From contig JAUWGW010000001.1 of assembly GCA_030606215.1 (NCBI GenBank), positions 90,905-154,904 on the forward strand: a DNA stretch of 64,000 nucleotides, read 5' to 3'. The stretch is from a bacterium (lineage in GTDB: Bacteria > NPL-UPA2 > JAUVJM01). Positions within the stretch are counted from its first letter, which is position 1, and every line of letters starts with the position of its first letter. The notes beneath the pieces are model-generated. The model was not told where the DNA came from, made no database searches, and saw only the letters and a program-made list of their open reading frames with translations. Shown here in pieces: positions 35,002 to 43,896 of the stretch. The position numbers and the translations under genes are program-made.

Positions 35002-36183
35002 TTAAATAAATGCCGTTAAAAATTTGCTGGCACTAATAACCCTGATATTATCTTTCAGGAAATCAGCATTATCTTCTTTTATAACCTCATAAGTAAAAGG
35101 AATTCCTAACTTTTCTTTAAAGTATATCATGGAGGCAGGGATTTCGCTGAAGGATGTTTTTGCTTCAACGCAAAACCATGGTTTCTCATTAACAGTTACC
35201 AGAAAATCAACCTCTCTCTTCTCAATATCTCTCAAATAGTAAAGATTTGCCTTAATCCCTTGCGAATCAACAAGAAAATGACAAAATTTTAAAAGATGGG
35301 ATGCAATGATATTCTCAAATTTCTCTGCTTCACCGCCTAATTCTGACCAATCCCATAAATAAATTTTCGCCTCCTTTCTTAACGACTTTATCCTTTTGTT
35401 TCTAAAAGGATAAACTCTAAAATGATAATAGAACCTCTCCAGTATATCCACCCAGAGAGATATTGTTTTATGTGTTACGTTCAAATCCTCTCTTAATGAA
35501 TTCAACGATAACAAGCCGCCCACCTTTTCCGGGAGAATTTCCACCAGAACTTGCAGGGCAGACAGGTCCCTAACATTTTCTATATCTCTTATATCCTCTC
35601 TTATTACTCTATCCATCCTCTGATTGTGCCAGCGTCTTAATGTTCTTTCACTTTGCTTGATAAGCGGTTCAGGGAAGCCACCAAATTTTAAAAGTATATT
35701 GAATTTCTCCCTGACCTCTTTTTCAAAATCAGAAAATTCAAGTTCCTTGAATGCTTCTACTTTTCTATCTTTCTCCAGCATTTCATTCAGAGAAAAAGGA
35801 TGCAGCCTATAGTAATGATATCTCCCCAGTAAAGAATCTCCCCCTCTCCTATAAATATCAAGGCGGGCACTGCCTGTTATTAAAATCCTGAATCTATCCT
35901 TATATTTGTCGTATTCTCCTTTAAGATAATTTTTCCAGTTCTTATATTTATGAATCTCATCAAAAATTATCAAATCTTTATCGGCCCTGAAAGTGGACTC
36001 CATGATAATCTTTCTATCCTCCCTGTTATCCCAATTCAGATATGCATATCTTCCCGGATAAAACTTTTTCCCGATGCTCAGAGCCAGTGTGGTTTTACCT
36101 ACCTGCCGTGGCCCGGCCACAAAGACCATCTTCTCTCTCAAATCTTCAATAGCAAACCTTTCTAAATATCTCTTCCTTATCAT
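35002..36183 (-). CDS. AAA_14 / DUF4143 ATPase
   Basis: 393 residues. The Walker A is VAGPRQVGKTTLAL and the Walker B DLIIFDEIHKYKNW, followed by ILITGSARLDIYRRGGDSL. This is the typical AAA_14 core. The C-terminal DUF4143 part has KREVDFLVTVNEKPWFCVEAKTS, split here as REVDFLV and CVEAK, a nuclease-like PD-(D/E)xK arrangement. Such genes are common and mobile and have no settled function. It has its own promoter at 36214-36241 and a GGTGGGGG ribosome site. Confidence 0.88.
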   Translation of the reverse strand: MIRKRYLERFAIEDLREKMVFVAGPRQVGKTTLALSIGKKFYPGRYAYLNWDNREDRKIIMESTFRADKDLIIFDEIHKYKNWKNYLKGEYDKYKDRFRILITGSARLDIYRRGGDSLLGRYHYYRLHPFSLNEMLEKDRKVEAFKELEFSDFEKEVREKFNILLKFGGFPEPLIKQSERTLRRWHNQRMDRVIREDIRDIENVRDLSALQVLVEILPEKVGGLLSLNSLREDLNVTHKTISLWVDILERFYYHFRVYPFRNKRIKSLRKEAKIYLWDWSELGGEAEKFENIIASHLLKFCHFLVDSQGIKANLYYLRDIEKREVDFLVTVNEKPWFCVEAKTSFSEIPASMIYFKEKLGIPFTYEVIKEDNADFLKDNIRVISASKFLTAFI

Positions 36184-36213
36184 ATTACCCCCACCAATTA
36201 AGATGTCGGATAA

Positions 36214-36241
36214 ATTATACCATAGTCCAAAATTAAGTCAA
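36214..36241 (-). promoter_or_regulatory. promoter of the AAA_14 ATPase gene within an inverted repeat
   Basis: Minus strand TTGACT (36241-36236), 16-base spacer, TATAAT (36219-36214). The spacer contains CATAGTCCAA (36221-36230, plus strand), whose exact reverse complement TTGGACTATG lies at 36341-36350. The paired sites about 110 bases apart could be operators. The 217-base gap 36184-36400 holds nothing else recognisable. Confidence 0.6.
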
Positions 36242-36400
36242 GAATTTTCTACTTGGGGAGAAACCCTCAAGCCGTTTTCGCCACTTCATTATGTCTTGTT
36301 CAAACTCGAGTTCCTGGAGTACACTTCTATTCTATGTAATTTGGACTATGTTACAGTGCGGATTCTCAACCACATCGTTCAGCGATTTGTTAGCCAGCCT

Positions 36401-36697
36401 TTAGGCAACAGCCAATTGGTGAACTTCCTTATGGATCTTTGTAGAGAGAGTATCCTCTGCAATATCGAGATCATAATCCATCTGGAGACCAAGCCAGAAG
36501 GAAGAGGAATTGCCAAAGTAGACAGATAGACGGAGAGCTGTATCTGCCGTGATACTCCTTTTCCCATGGATGATTTCGTTAATTCTACGAGGAGATACCC
36601 CAAGATCTCTGCCCAGTTGGTTCTGACTGATGTCCATCGGTTTAAGAAACTCCTCAAACAGAATCTCACCGGGATGTACTGCTGGTATTTTTTTCAC
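36401..36697 (-). CDS. higA: HigA-family antitoxin
   Basis: 98 residues. VHPGEILFEEFLKPMDISQN opens the HigA/VapI pattern. QLGRDLGVSPRRINEIIHGK is the helix-turn-helix, and NSSSFWLGLQMDYDLDIAE is the family C-terminus. It binds and neutralises the toxin encoded immediately upstream and represses the shared promoter. The final residues KEVHQLAVA are ordinary. The toxin-antitoxin order is the reverse of most systems but normal for higBA. Confidence 0.93.
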   Translation of the reverse strand: MKKIPAVHPGEILFEEFLKPMDISQNQLGRDLGVSPRRINEIIHGKRSITADTALRLSVYFGNSSSFWLGLQMDYDLDIAEDTLSTKIHKEVHQLAVA

Positions 36698-36706
36698 TTT
36701 ATCACC

Positions 36707-36988
36707 TCAATGATAATCAACAATCTCAACATTATATACATTTCCATCTTGCCATTCAAAACATATCCGCCATTGATCGTTAATCCGAATACTGTGTTGC
36801 CCCTTTTTTTTCCCAGATAGAACTTCAAGTCGATTCGCCAGTGGAACTCTCAAATCCTGGATCGTTGAACTTCGATTCAGCATTCGCAGTTTCCGGAATG
36901 CGATCTTCTGAATATTAGTCAGCAGTTTTTTTGAAATCTGCCGATTAAATATTTTCTCAGTTTCCTTGCACCTAAAGTTTTCTATCAT
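36707..36988 (-). CDS. higB: HigB-type RelE-superfamily toxin
   Basis: 93 residues. IENFRCKETEKIFN, KLRMLNRSSTIQDLRVPLAN, LEVLSGKKKGQHSIRINDQW and RICFEWQDGNVYNVEIVDYH follow the HigB/plasmid-maintenance killer family of ribosome-dependent mRNA endonucleases. The frame opens further upstream at a GTG, but the -10 box overlaps that region, so the ATG at 36988 is the usable start. It precedes higA by nine bases. Confidence 0.93.
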   Translation of the reverse strand: MIENFRCKETEKIFNRQISKKLLTNIQKIAFRKLRMLNRSSTIQDLRVPLANRLEVLSGKKKGQHSIRINDQWRICFEWQDGNVYNVEIVDYH

Positions 36989-36992
36989 TACG

Positions 36993-37026
36993 ATACAATT
37001 GTATAACACATAACGTTATATGTCAA
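36993..37026 (-). promoter_or_regulatory. higBA promoter with overlapping palindromes
   Basis: Minus strand TTGACA (37026-37021), a 17-base spacer and TACAAT (37003-36998). The palindrome ATACAATTGTAT (36993-37004) covers the -10 box and ATAACGTTAT (37010-37019) lies in the spacer. Both are suited to autorepression by HigA. The predicted transcription start is within a few bases of the toxin ATG at 36988, so the mRNA would be nearly leaderless. Confidence 0.7.
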
Positions 37027-37073
37027 GATGTGTTTTGAAATGTGGGATATTTGAAAGCCTAGAAAAGCCCTTG

Positions 37074-38321
37074 TTATCCTACCCAACCAAAAATAACAAG
37101 TGAGAATATCTTGATGGCATTGATATATTCCCGAATGGAAAGAGATTCATTTACATGGTGTGCCTGAGATAAATCTCCGGGACCAAAGATAAATGTCGGG
37201 ATATGTCCGATATTATTAAGGATACGGGCATCAGCACCTGAAGGTAGGCCAGTAACTCTTGCCTTTCCAGTTACTCTGATTGCTGATTCCTTTAAAATTT
37301 TAACCAGAGGATGGGAAATTTTTGTTTCATATGGTGAAGTATTCAGAAGCCATGTCAGTTCCGGAGGATGCTTCTTCAGCCAGGCATCAGAATTAGAAAT
37401 AGTTCTTATTTTTTCTTCTACCTCCTTCTGGACATCCTCCTTTTTTTCTGCAGGTAAATACTTAATATTTACCTTTGCCTCACATTCCTCAGGAATAATA
37501 GAAGCACCCACTCCTCCCGAAATCTGGCATAAGGTAATAGTAGGAGAAGGAAGTAAAGGATGCCTTTTCTTCTTACACCATTCTTTCTCAAGCTCCTCTA
37601 AAGATTTCATTATCTTAACCATCTTCTCAATAGCATTTACCCCCTTTTCCTTCAAGCAGGCATGGGTGGATAAACCTTTCACTTTAATCCTGAGATGCAT
37701 TGCTCCCCTATGAGCAGCGCAAATCTCAAGGTTAGTAGGTTCAGCAATGATAGCTACATCTGCTTTATATCCTCTATCAACGCAGGCTAAAGTTCCATTT
37801 CCTCCACCTTCTTCATCAACCACACTCTGAAAAATAATATCTCCCTTTAATTTTGCCTTCATCTTTTTAAGAATTTTAATAGCCATAATCATTGCCGAAA
37901 CTCCAGATTTCATATCCACTGCCCCAAGACCAAAGATTTTTCTTCCCACTATCTCTCCTATGTATGGATTATACTTCCAGAGAGCAAGATTTCCAGGAGA
38001 TACAGTATCTATGTGACCGTTAAGGATAATAGATCTACCCCCGCCCTCACCTTTAAAAACCGCTACTACATTCGGTCGTTTGGTGTAATTATGACCGGGA
38101 TTAAAATCAGAATATTTCCTGAGCTTCTTATTATCCGGTTCAAATATATCTACATCTGCCCCTAAATTCTTGAACTCCTTGGCCAAAAATCTCTGAGCAG
38201 AGCTTTCCTTTCCCCCTTTTCCTTGCTCTATAACCTGAGTATCAAAAGAGATTAATTTCCGGAGGAATTTTATTGCTTCTCTCTTCTCCCTTTCAACAGC
38301 TTTTAATATCTTTTCTCCCAT
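37074..38321 (-). CDS. M20-family metallohydrolase (ArgE/DapE-like), intact copy
   Basis: 415 residues. Metal and catalytic sites are all present: LNGHIDTVSPG, GAVDMKSGVSAM, VVDEEGGGNGT (the catalytic and bridging glutamates), AIIAEPTNLEICAAHRG and the final SQAHHVNESLSI. A dimerisation lid lies between residues about 205 and 315. The family deacylates N-acyl amino acids or related amides. It ends the operon that begins with the class III aminotransferase and MocA genes, and overlaps the URO-D gene by 29 bases. A degraded paralogue is at 53659-54648. Confidence 0.9.
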   Translation of the reverse strand: MGEKILKAVEREKREAIKFLRKLISFDTQVIEQGKGGKESSAQRFLAKEFKNLGADVDIFEPDNKKLRKYSDFNPGHNYTKRPNVVAVFKGEGGGRSIILNGHIDTVSPGNLALWKYNPYIGEIVGRKIFGLGAVDMKSGVSAMIMAIKILKKMKAKLKGDIIFQSVVDEEGGGNGTLACVDRGYKADVAIIAEPTNLEICAAHRGAMHLRIKVKGLSTHACLKEKGVNAIEKMVKIMKSLEELEKEWCKKKRHPLLPSPTITLCQISGGVGASIIPEECEAKVNIKYLPAEKKEDVQKEVEEKIRTISNSDAWLKKHPPELTWLLNTSPYETKISHPLVKILKESAIRVTGKARVTGLPSGADARILNNIGHIPTFIFGPGDLSQAHHVNESLSIREYINAIKIFSLVIFGWVG

Positions 38322-39402
38322 TACCTATGCTCCTTATAAGATCCAGATAATACAAGTAATTTGAGAATGAAATATCAGGAGGAACAGCATGATCTACTGC
38401 TGGCACATAACCTCCCTGAGAAAGAAGGTACGGAACTTTCTTCATCACCTCTCTCTTAATTTCTTCCTTTCCTTTTGCCAACGCCCTTTTATCTATATTA
38501 CCCATAAGAATAAGGTCTTCACCATATTTCTTTCTTAATGCCACTGCATCCATACTAGCAGCCACTTCCAAAGGGTATATTCCATTGACTCCTCCCTCCA
38601 GCCAGAGGGGGATAAGTTCATTGACGTTGCCATCACTATCAACAAGGATTATATCAATCCCATGGCTTCTCAAAAAGGGGGTAATCTTCTTATATTGAGG
38701 AAGTAAAAGCTCCCGAAAATGTTTCGGGGAAATTAAAGAAGCAGTCTTGTAAGCCATATCTTCCCAGAACCAAACATAGTCAAGTTTTACCTCCTCTATT
38801 AATTTCCGATTTGCTTCAACAAAGAAATCACTTAAGAACTCAAAAATCTCGTGAAGAAGATTCATGTCATCGTAAAGCATTACAGCTAAATTCTCTAACC
38901 CTATCCATTCCCTTGCCCAACCAAAGAAACCTCCAACCATAGTTCCCAATGGGTACTTTCTATTCTCTACAGATTTCTTGTAATCCTCCCAATACTGTGG
39001 ATATCTGGCTGGAGATTTTGGATTATATCTCTTTTTTAGGTCTTCGAAATCTTGGCGATTTTTGACAGGAAACTCTAAAAATTGAGGCATGGTTTCTCTG
39101 CCCTTTCCTTTAAATTCTTTCTTTTTAACTCCTGCTTCGTCAATAACAATTCTATAATCGTTAGTCTCTTCAATTACCTGGAATTCAAATGGAGGCAAAG
39201 GACGAAGTATATCAGTTATTGGCTTTCCCTCCATCCGCCTGAATCCCAAAAATTCATCAATATGCACATCTTCTGGTAATCCCTCTTTATGCCAGCGTTT
39301 AATCGTTTCATCCCAGAAGTCCTGATAAATAGCATGAGATATGTAGGCATCATTTGGCCTTTTGAATCTCATTATTTCTAAAAATCTCTCTCGATCATTC
39401 AT
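38293..39402 (-). CDS. URO-D/MtaA-like protein, VDSDG type (1)
   Basis: About 369 residues with the URO-D TIM-barrel layout: RERFLEIMRF at the start, GGFFGWAREWIGLENL, WFWEDMAYKTASLISPKHF and YVPAVDHAVPPDISF at the end. The zinc site HxC of MtaA/MtbA methyltransferases is replaced by ILVDSDGNVNEL, so a zinc-thiolate methyl transfer as in MtaA is unlikely. True HemE residues are not evident. The start is either 39402, which matches paralogues, or 39420. It overlaps both neighbours, so it is part of a tightly packed operon. Most similar in this window to 51100-52185. Confidence 0.82.
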   Translation of the reverse strand: MNDRERFLEIMRFKRPNDAYISHAIYQDFWDETIKRWHKEGLPEDVHIDEFLGFRRMEGKPITDILRPLPPFEFQVIEETNDYRIVIDEAGVKKKEFKGKGRETMPQFLEFPVKNRQDFEDLKKRYNPKSPARYPQYWEDYKKSVENRKYPLGTMVGGFFGWAREWIGLENLAVMLYDDMNLLHEIFEFLSDFFVEANRKLIEEVKLDYVWFWEDMAYKTASLISPKHFRELLLPQYKKITPFLRSHGIDIILVDSDGNVNELIPLWLEGGVNGIYPLEVAASMDAVALRKKYGEDLILMGNIDKRALAKGKEEIKREVMKKVPYLLSQGGYVPAVDHAVPPDISFSNYLYYLDLIRSIGNGRKDIKSC

Positions 39403-40549
39403 TAGTTTTTTGCCATCCATATTCCTTTGCAGTTTTTAACATTAGAAGAAAGTTATCTACTGGAACTCCTGGATGAATAGTATTTGATGATCCAAAGATA
39501 TATCCGCCGCCTCGTGCCCCTTTATCTATACATCTTTTGGTCTCGGCTATTATTTCTTCTCTTGAGCCATCAATTAATGTTTTAGCACAGTCTACATTAC
39601 CCCAGAGTGTCAGCTGAGGAAACTTTTCCTTAAGCTCACCTATATCCATTCCTGCTTGTGCATCAATTTCACCATATCCGTCAACACCAGACTCAACAAA
39701 AAGTTCCTGAGCAACAGGCCAAACATTCCCATCAGTACGATATATATATGGCAACCCAAGCTCATGCGCAAACTTAACAATTCTTTTTAATCGAGGTAAA
39801 ATAAATTTCTGGAAATCCTTAGGTGAATATATAGGCCCTCTATTATCTGCAACATCAGCACCACCAAGTATGAAATCTACACCATGTCCAGATTGTAATC
39901 TGATCCATTTAATAACCTTTTCGGTTTGCTGATCAAGATATCTTTCTATCAGATCAGGTTCCACAACCATCGCTTCAAGCCATGTTTCTTCTAAAGGTAT
40001 CCAACAACAGTTATCAGAAATAATGGTAACGGCTTTATCCTTACCAAGTTCCTCTATTACATAATCGGCAATGTCAAGTTTACTTTCATCTGGAGATAAA
40101 AATTTTTCATTTATCTCCACTAACTTTCGAATTGCAGGAATACCATCTTTTCGAAAGGTCGAATCCACTTCAGAAAACATCATTGCTTCTGGAGTATATT
40201 TCATGACAGACCAGAACCCATTTTCATCTTCGTAATAATAAGTATGTCCGTCCAATTTCTTTATGGATATAGAATATATCTCTGGAGGGGCCGGAGGTAC
40301 ACCAATAGCATCTATTTCCAATCTACTATAAAGCTCAACAATGTCCTTGCCTGTTTTCTCAACGATAAAATCTCTTTCTCCGCTGTAGAGATGTTCTGCA
40401 ACATCACGCCAATATGGTCCACAGGCAGTGTATGTTTTTCTTCCCAATATCTTCGAAGCAACATTGGAAGCGATCTCCTGTTCAAAAACAGGAACTCGAT
40501 CTGATTCTTGGTGCTGAAATGCTCTCTTTACTCGCTCTTTAGAGGTCAT
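39395..40549 (-). CDS. URO-D/MtaA-like protein, NTI type
   Basis: About 384 residues. SKERVKRAFQHQESDRVPVF is the usual URO-D-superfamily start. AVTIISDNCCWIPLEE, HGVDFILGGADVADNRGPIYSP and YRTDGNVWPVAQELF follow, and the end is YIFGSSNTIHPGVPVDN. The HxC zinc motif is absent (YRTDG). The ATG at 40549 has GGAAGG five bases upstream and is preferred over the ATGA-overlapping start at 40570. It sits between the aminotransferase and the URO-D gene above. Confidence 0.82.
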   Translation of the reverse strand: MTSKERVKRAFQHQESDRVPVFEQEIASNVASKILGRKTYTACGPYWRDVAEHLYSGERDFIVEKTGKDIVELYSRLEIDAIGVPPAPPEIYSISIKKLDGHTYYYEDENGFWSVMKYTPEAMMFSEVDSTFRKDGIPAIRKLVEINEKFLSPDESKLDIADYVIEELGKDKAVTIISDNCCWIPLEETWLEAMVVEPDLIERYLDQQTEKVIKWIRLQSGHGVDFILGGADVADNRGPIYSPKDFQKFILPRLKRIVKFAHELGLPYIYRTDGNVWPVAQELFVESGVDGYGEIDAQAGMDIGELKEKFPQLTLWGNVDCAKTLIDGSREEIIAETKRCIDKGARGGGYIFGSSNTIHPGVPVDNFLLMLKTAKEYGWQKTNE

Positions 40550-40566
40550 TGAACCTTCCTTTTTGC

Positions 40567-41940
40567 TCATTTTCCCACCAATCCAATTACCTCATCCAGA
40601 ACCTTCACCCCGATATCTATTTCTTCTTTAGTAACGATAAGCGGTGGAACAATGTTTAACCTGTTCCCAAAATGACCGGAGATAGTCAGGAGAAGCCCTC
40701 TCTTTATCGCCTCCTTGATAATTTGCATCATCTCATCTGAAGCAGATTCCTTCGTTTTTCTATCACGAACAAATTCCATAGAAAGCATTAAAGCCTTGCC
40801 CTGAACACAACCAATCAACTCATGTTTCTCCTGAAGTTCCTTTAGTTTTTCCAGGAAGTAATCTCCCATCTTGCAAGCATTTCTTAGAAGGTTCTTCTTC
40901 TCCAGAGTCTCTAACATTGCCAGAACCGCCGCAGAACCTACAGGATTACCAGAGAAAGTAACGCTCTGATGGATAGGTTTAAGGACATCCATTATTTCAG
41001 TTCTTGCAATAATCGCCGCATTGGGGAAAACACCTGCAGTAAATGCTTTGCCTACTGCTATTATGTCCGGTGTTACTCCCCATGCCTCAATGGCAAACAT
41101 CCTGCCAGACCTCCCCCAGCCCATCTGAATTTCATCGTCAACCAGCAGGATATCAAACTCATCACATACTTCCCGGACTTCTTGCCAGTATCCATCAGGC
41201 GGGATAATATAGCCGCCTGCGCCCTGGGCCGGTTCAATCAAAAGACCGGCAACAAGATTCGTTCCTTTCTTCTTATCTACCAAGCCAAAGGTGGGATCAG
41301 ATAGCATATTCTTAAGATATTCTACACAGAACATGCCACATGAACCATGCTCTCTTCCAAAAGGACAGCGGTAGCAGTAAGGATAGGGAATCCTAACCGC
41401 CCCGGGCATAATAGGAAAGAAGTTTTCTTTTAAGAAAGGGAAACAGGTCACTGCAAGTGTTCCAAAACTTCTCCCATGATATGCACCACTGTAGCAAAGA
41501 ATATATGGCCTCTTAGTATAAGCCTTAGCCAACTTCATCCCTACCTCTACAGCATTGGTGCCGCCTGTATCAAACTGGACTTTGCTATTATTCCTTAAAT
41601 TCCCCGGAGCAATTTCTACTAATTTCTTAGCTAAAGCAGCTCTAATCTCGGTAGGCTGTTGGGCAGTATGATGAACTTTTCTCATCTGAGTATAGACTGC
41701 CTCAATTACTTCCTTAGGACAATGCCCTAAATTCAATGCGGCAAAACCACCGGTTAAATCAAGATAAACATTCCCATCCACGTCTTTAACAAAGCAACCT
41801 TCCGCTTCCTCTATTACAGGTGGAATACCATAGTTGGCAAAACATAAATCTCCCTGGGATTCATATTTCTTGAGATTCTCCAAAACCGCGCTAGTCTTTG
41901 GTCCAGGGAATGGAACTTTCATCTCAATTCTCTTATTCAC
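40567..41940 (-). CDS. class III PLP-dependent aminotransferase
   Basis: 457 residues. VYLDLTGGFAALNLGHCP, DTGGTNAVEVGMKLAKAYT, YSGAYHGRSFGTLAVT, LLIEPAQGAGGYIIPP, LLVDDEIQMGWGRSG and the PLP lysine in DIIAVGKAFTAGVFPNAA identify a fold type I omega-aminotransferase (GABA or acetylornithine type). A Cys-rich loop PYCYRCPFGREHGSCGMFC is not general in the family and could bind metal. The gene follows MocA by five bases, which suggests a pathway in which a dehydrogenase product is transaminated. The amino donor and acceptor are unknown. Confidence 0.92.
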   Translation of the reverse strand: MNKRIEMKVPFPGPKTSAVLENLKKYESQGDLCFANYGIPPVIEEAEGCFVKDVDGNVYLDLTGGFAALNLGHCPKEVIEAVYTQMRKVHHTAQQPTEIRAALAKKLVEIAPGNLRNNSKVQFDTGGTNAVEVGMKLAKAYTKRPYILCYSGAYHGRSFGTLAVTCFPFLKENFFPIMPGAVRIPYPYCYRCPFGREHGSCGMFCVEYLKNMLSDPTFGLVDKKKGTNLVAGLLIEPAQGAGGYIIPPDGYWQEVREVCDEFDILLVDDEIQMGWGRSGRMFAIEAWGVTPDIIAVGKAFTAGVFPNAAIIARTEIMDVLKPIHQSVTFSGNPVGSAAVLAMLETLEKKNLLRNACKMGDYFLEKLKELQEKHELIGCVQGKALMLSMEFVRDRKTKESASDEMMQIIKEAIKRGLLLTISGHFGNRLNIVPPLIVTKEEIDIGVKVLDEVIGLVGK

Positions 41941-41945
41941 AGTTC

Positions 41946-42932
41946 TTATCCTCCTAATTCTATTGGTTTATTTTTCTCAATTGACTCCAAAATCGCTAAT
42001 GCTATCTCTAAAGATTTTCTGCCCTCGGCTCCATTGCAAAGGGATTCTTTATCCTCGGTAATGCATTCTATAAAATGTCTTATCTCCTCCCTTACTCCAT
42101 CACTACCTTCAAAATGATGCTCCTCTACCTCATCCTCATTACGCCAGAGTAATTTTAAATCAAATGGGTAATCTAATTTGCCAGAAACTTGGGCAAGTCC
42201 ATTTTCAAAATGGATATCCAGGTATTCCCTACTGATTCTTCTATCTGATGTACAACCTCCACCAATACCAGCAACTGCTCCATTCTTAAATCTTAAAGTA
42301 AAAATTGTAGAATCAGGCAATGTAGGATGTTTGAAAACAGCTCTATTTCCTTCAGCATAAACCCTTTCCACATTCCCCATCAGATAAATCAATCCATCTA
42401 TAGCATGGACTACATTTTCTACTATTATTCCTCTAGTTCCTTTTTCTTGAAATTTCCAACCCGGGTCATCTACCTTCCACAAAGGATAGGTATACATCGC
42501 CCAGAGGGGCTTCCTCAACTCAGCAGACCTTTCCTTAAGAAAGGAAAATGCCTTTGCAAATCTATGTTTGAAGGCCACCATTAGTTTGACTTCATTTTTC
42601 TGGCAGACTTCTATCATCTTATCACAGTCTTTCAGATTGTGAGCCATGGGTTTTTCACAGAAAATATGAATTCCTCTCTCTGCTGCAAGTTGGGTTGGTT
42701 TAAGGTGGTCAGTAGGAGGGGTAAAAATTGCCACTCCATCCATCTTATTTCCCTTAAACATTTCTTCCATGTCTGAGTAATAACGCGCATCCTGTAAAAT
42801 TTCTTCAGGAATATCCTTCCGCTTATCAGAAACTGCAACTATTTTCACATTGGGAACTTCTCTAAAGTTCTGTGTCTGAATTTGTCCCCACCAGCCAAAA
42901 CCTACCACACCAACTTTAATTTCTCTCTCCAT
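41946..42932 (-). CDS. Gfo/Idh/MocA-family oxidoreductase
   Basis: 328 residues. The Rossmann motif VGVVGFGWWGQ, AIFTPPTDHLKPTQLAAERG, the catalytic lysine in FCEKPMAHNLKD and the distal histidine in ENVVHAIDGLIYLM are in place. The C-terminal alpha/beta domain is complete. These enzymes oxidise or reduce sugars, inositols and amino sugars with NAD(P). Its neighbours, a PfkB kinase, myo-inositol-1-phosphate synthase and an aminotransferase, make scyllo- or myo-inositol and aminocyclitol chemistry worth testing. Confidence 0.93.
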   Translation of the reverse strand: MEREIKVGVVGFGWWGQIQTQNFREVPNVKIVAVSDKRKDIPEEILQDARYYSDMEEMFKGNKMDGVAIFTPPTDHLKPTQLAAERGIHIFCEKPMAHNLKDCDKMIEVCQKNEVKLMVAFKHRFAKAFSFLKERSAELRKPLWAMYTYPLWKVDDPGWKFQEKGTRGIIVENVVHAIDGLIYLMGNVERVYAEGNRAVFKHPTLPDSTIFTLRFKNGAVAGIGGGCTSDRRISREYLDIHFENGLAQVSGKLDYPFDLKLLWRNEDEVEEHHFEGSDGVREEIRHFIECITEDKESLCNGAEGRKSLEIALAILESIEKNKPIELGG

Positions 42933-42942
42933 CTCTCCTCTC

Positions 42943-43896
42943 CTATTTTCTTCTCATCCTTTTTAATACTTCTTCCCGAGTAGGCATTCTTGAAAGGGTA
43001 ACTCCGCCTGTTTTCTCAATTACCAGAGAAGCAGTTGCGGAAGCAAAGAAAGCCGCTCTTTTGATGACATCTTCTAAATCTCTAATTTTTAATTTTGAAT
43101 CTTTAATTTCAGATACATACTCGCACAAAAACGCACTATACCAGACATCTCCGGCGCCAGTGCAGTCAATCGCCTGAGAAGGAAAAGCAGGAATTTTAAA
43201 GCCTTCTTTAGAACTTGTTATCAGAACACCCTCAGACCCCAGCGTAACAATACTTACTTCCGCGCCCCAGCGGAAAAATTTAGCAAGGATCTTCTCCTCT
43301 GGCAAAGAGCCTTCACCAAAAAGATGCTGACAATCTTCCCTGCCAGCCTTAACTATTTTGAAAAAGGGAATTATCTTTTTCAGAAAGGATAACTTCTCTT
43401 TTTTGGTAAAATGATCCGCTCTGGAAGAGGCTCCTCCATAACCACCCAAATCAACCGCCATCTCTTTATTTAAAGAAGATAATTTTCGTAGAAGCTCAAA
43501 CGGAACTTCGTAATCTATTGGGCAGATTAAAAATACAGAGCAATTCAAATATTTCTCTGGTATATCCTTGAAAGCAATATCATCCGCTTTTTTTAGAAAT
43601 TCCAATTTCTTCTTTCCCGATTTTTCATAAATCAGGAGATTAGTGGTAGTATTATCACCTATTCTAATTCCTTCAGTATCAACTCCTGCTTCTTTAAATA
43701 CTTTTAGCAGTCCCTCTGGCATATCTTTCCCTATTCTGGTAACGAGACCCACCTTAAGTCCTAATTTTGCTGCTGCAACTGAAGCATACGCAGCAGGACT
43801 TCCCAATACCGGACCTATCTCTTTGCCATCAGCAAATATGATCTTTTCTTTTAACAGATGTCCAATGACAATTAAATCAAAATTAGAATTTTTCAC
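42943..43896 (-). CDS. PfkB-family carbohydrate kinase
   Basis: 317 residues. FDLIVIGHLLKEKII, LGSPAAYASVAAAKLGLKVG, EAGVDTEGI and the anion-hole signature IDCTGAGDVWYSAFLCEY (catalytic Asp) are clear. It phosphorylates a sugar, nucleoside or inositol using ATP. It overlaps myo-inositol-1-phosphate synthase by four bases, so the products are probably made in step. PfkB kinases that act on myo-inositol are known in some archaea, which would suit this context, but ribose- or fructose-type substrates cannot be excluded. Confidence 0.9.
   Translation of the reverse strand: MKNSNFDLIVIGHLLKEKIIFADGKEIGPVLGSPAAYASVAAAKLGLKVGLVTRIGKDMPEGLLKVFKEAGVDTEGIRIGDNTTTNLLIYEKSGKKKLEFLKKADDIAFKDIPEKYLNCSVFLICPIDYEVPFELLRKLSSLNKEMAVDLGGYGGASSRADHFTKKEKLSFLKKIIPFFKIVKAGREDCQHLFGEGSLPEEKILAKFFRWGAEVSIVTLGSEGVLITSSKEGFKIPAFPSQAIDCTGAGDVWYSAFLCEYVSEIKDSKLKIRDLEDVIKRAAFFASATASLVIEKTGGVTLSRMPTREEVLKRMRRK

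Noticed and set aside
37070-37100. CTTGTTAT/ATAACAAG hairpin across the M20 stop codon as terminator
   Set aside because: The loop is long, part of the stem is coding and no T-run follows.
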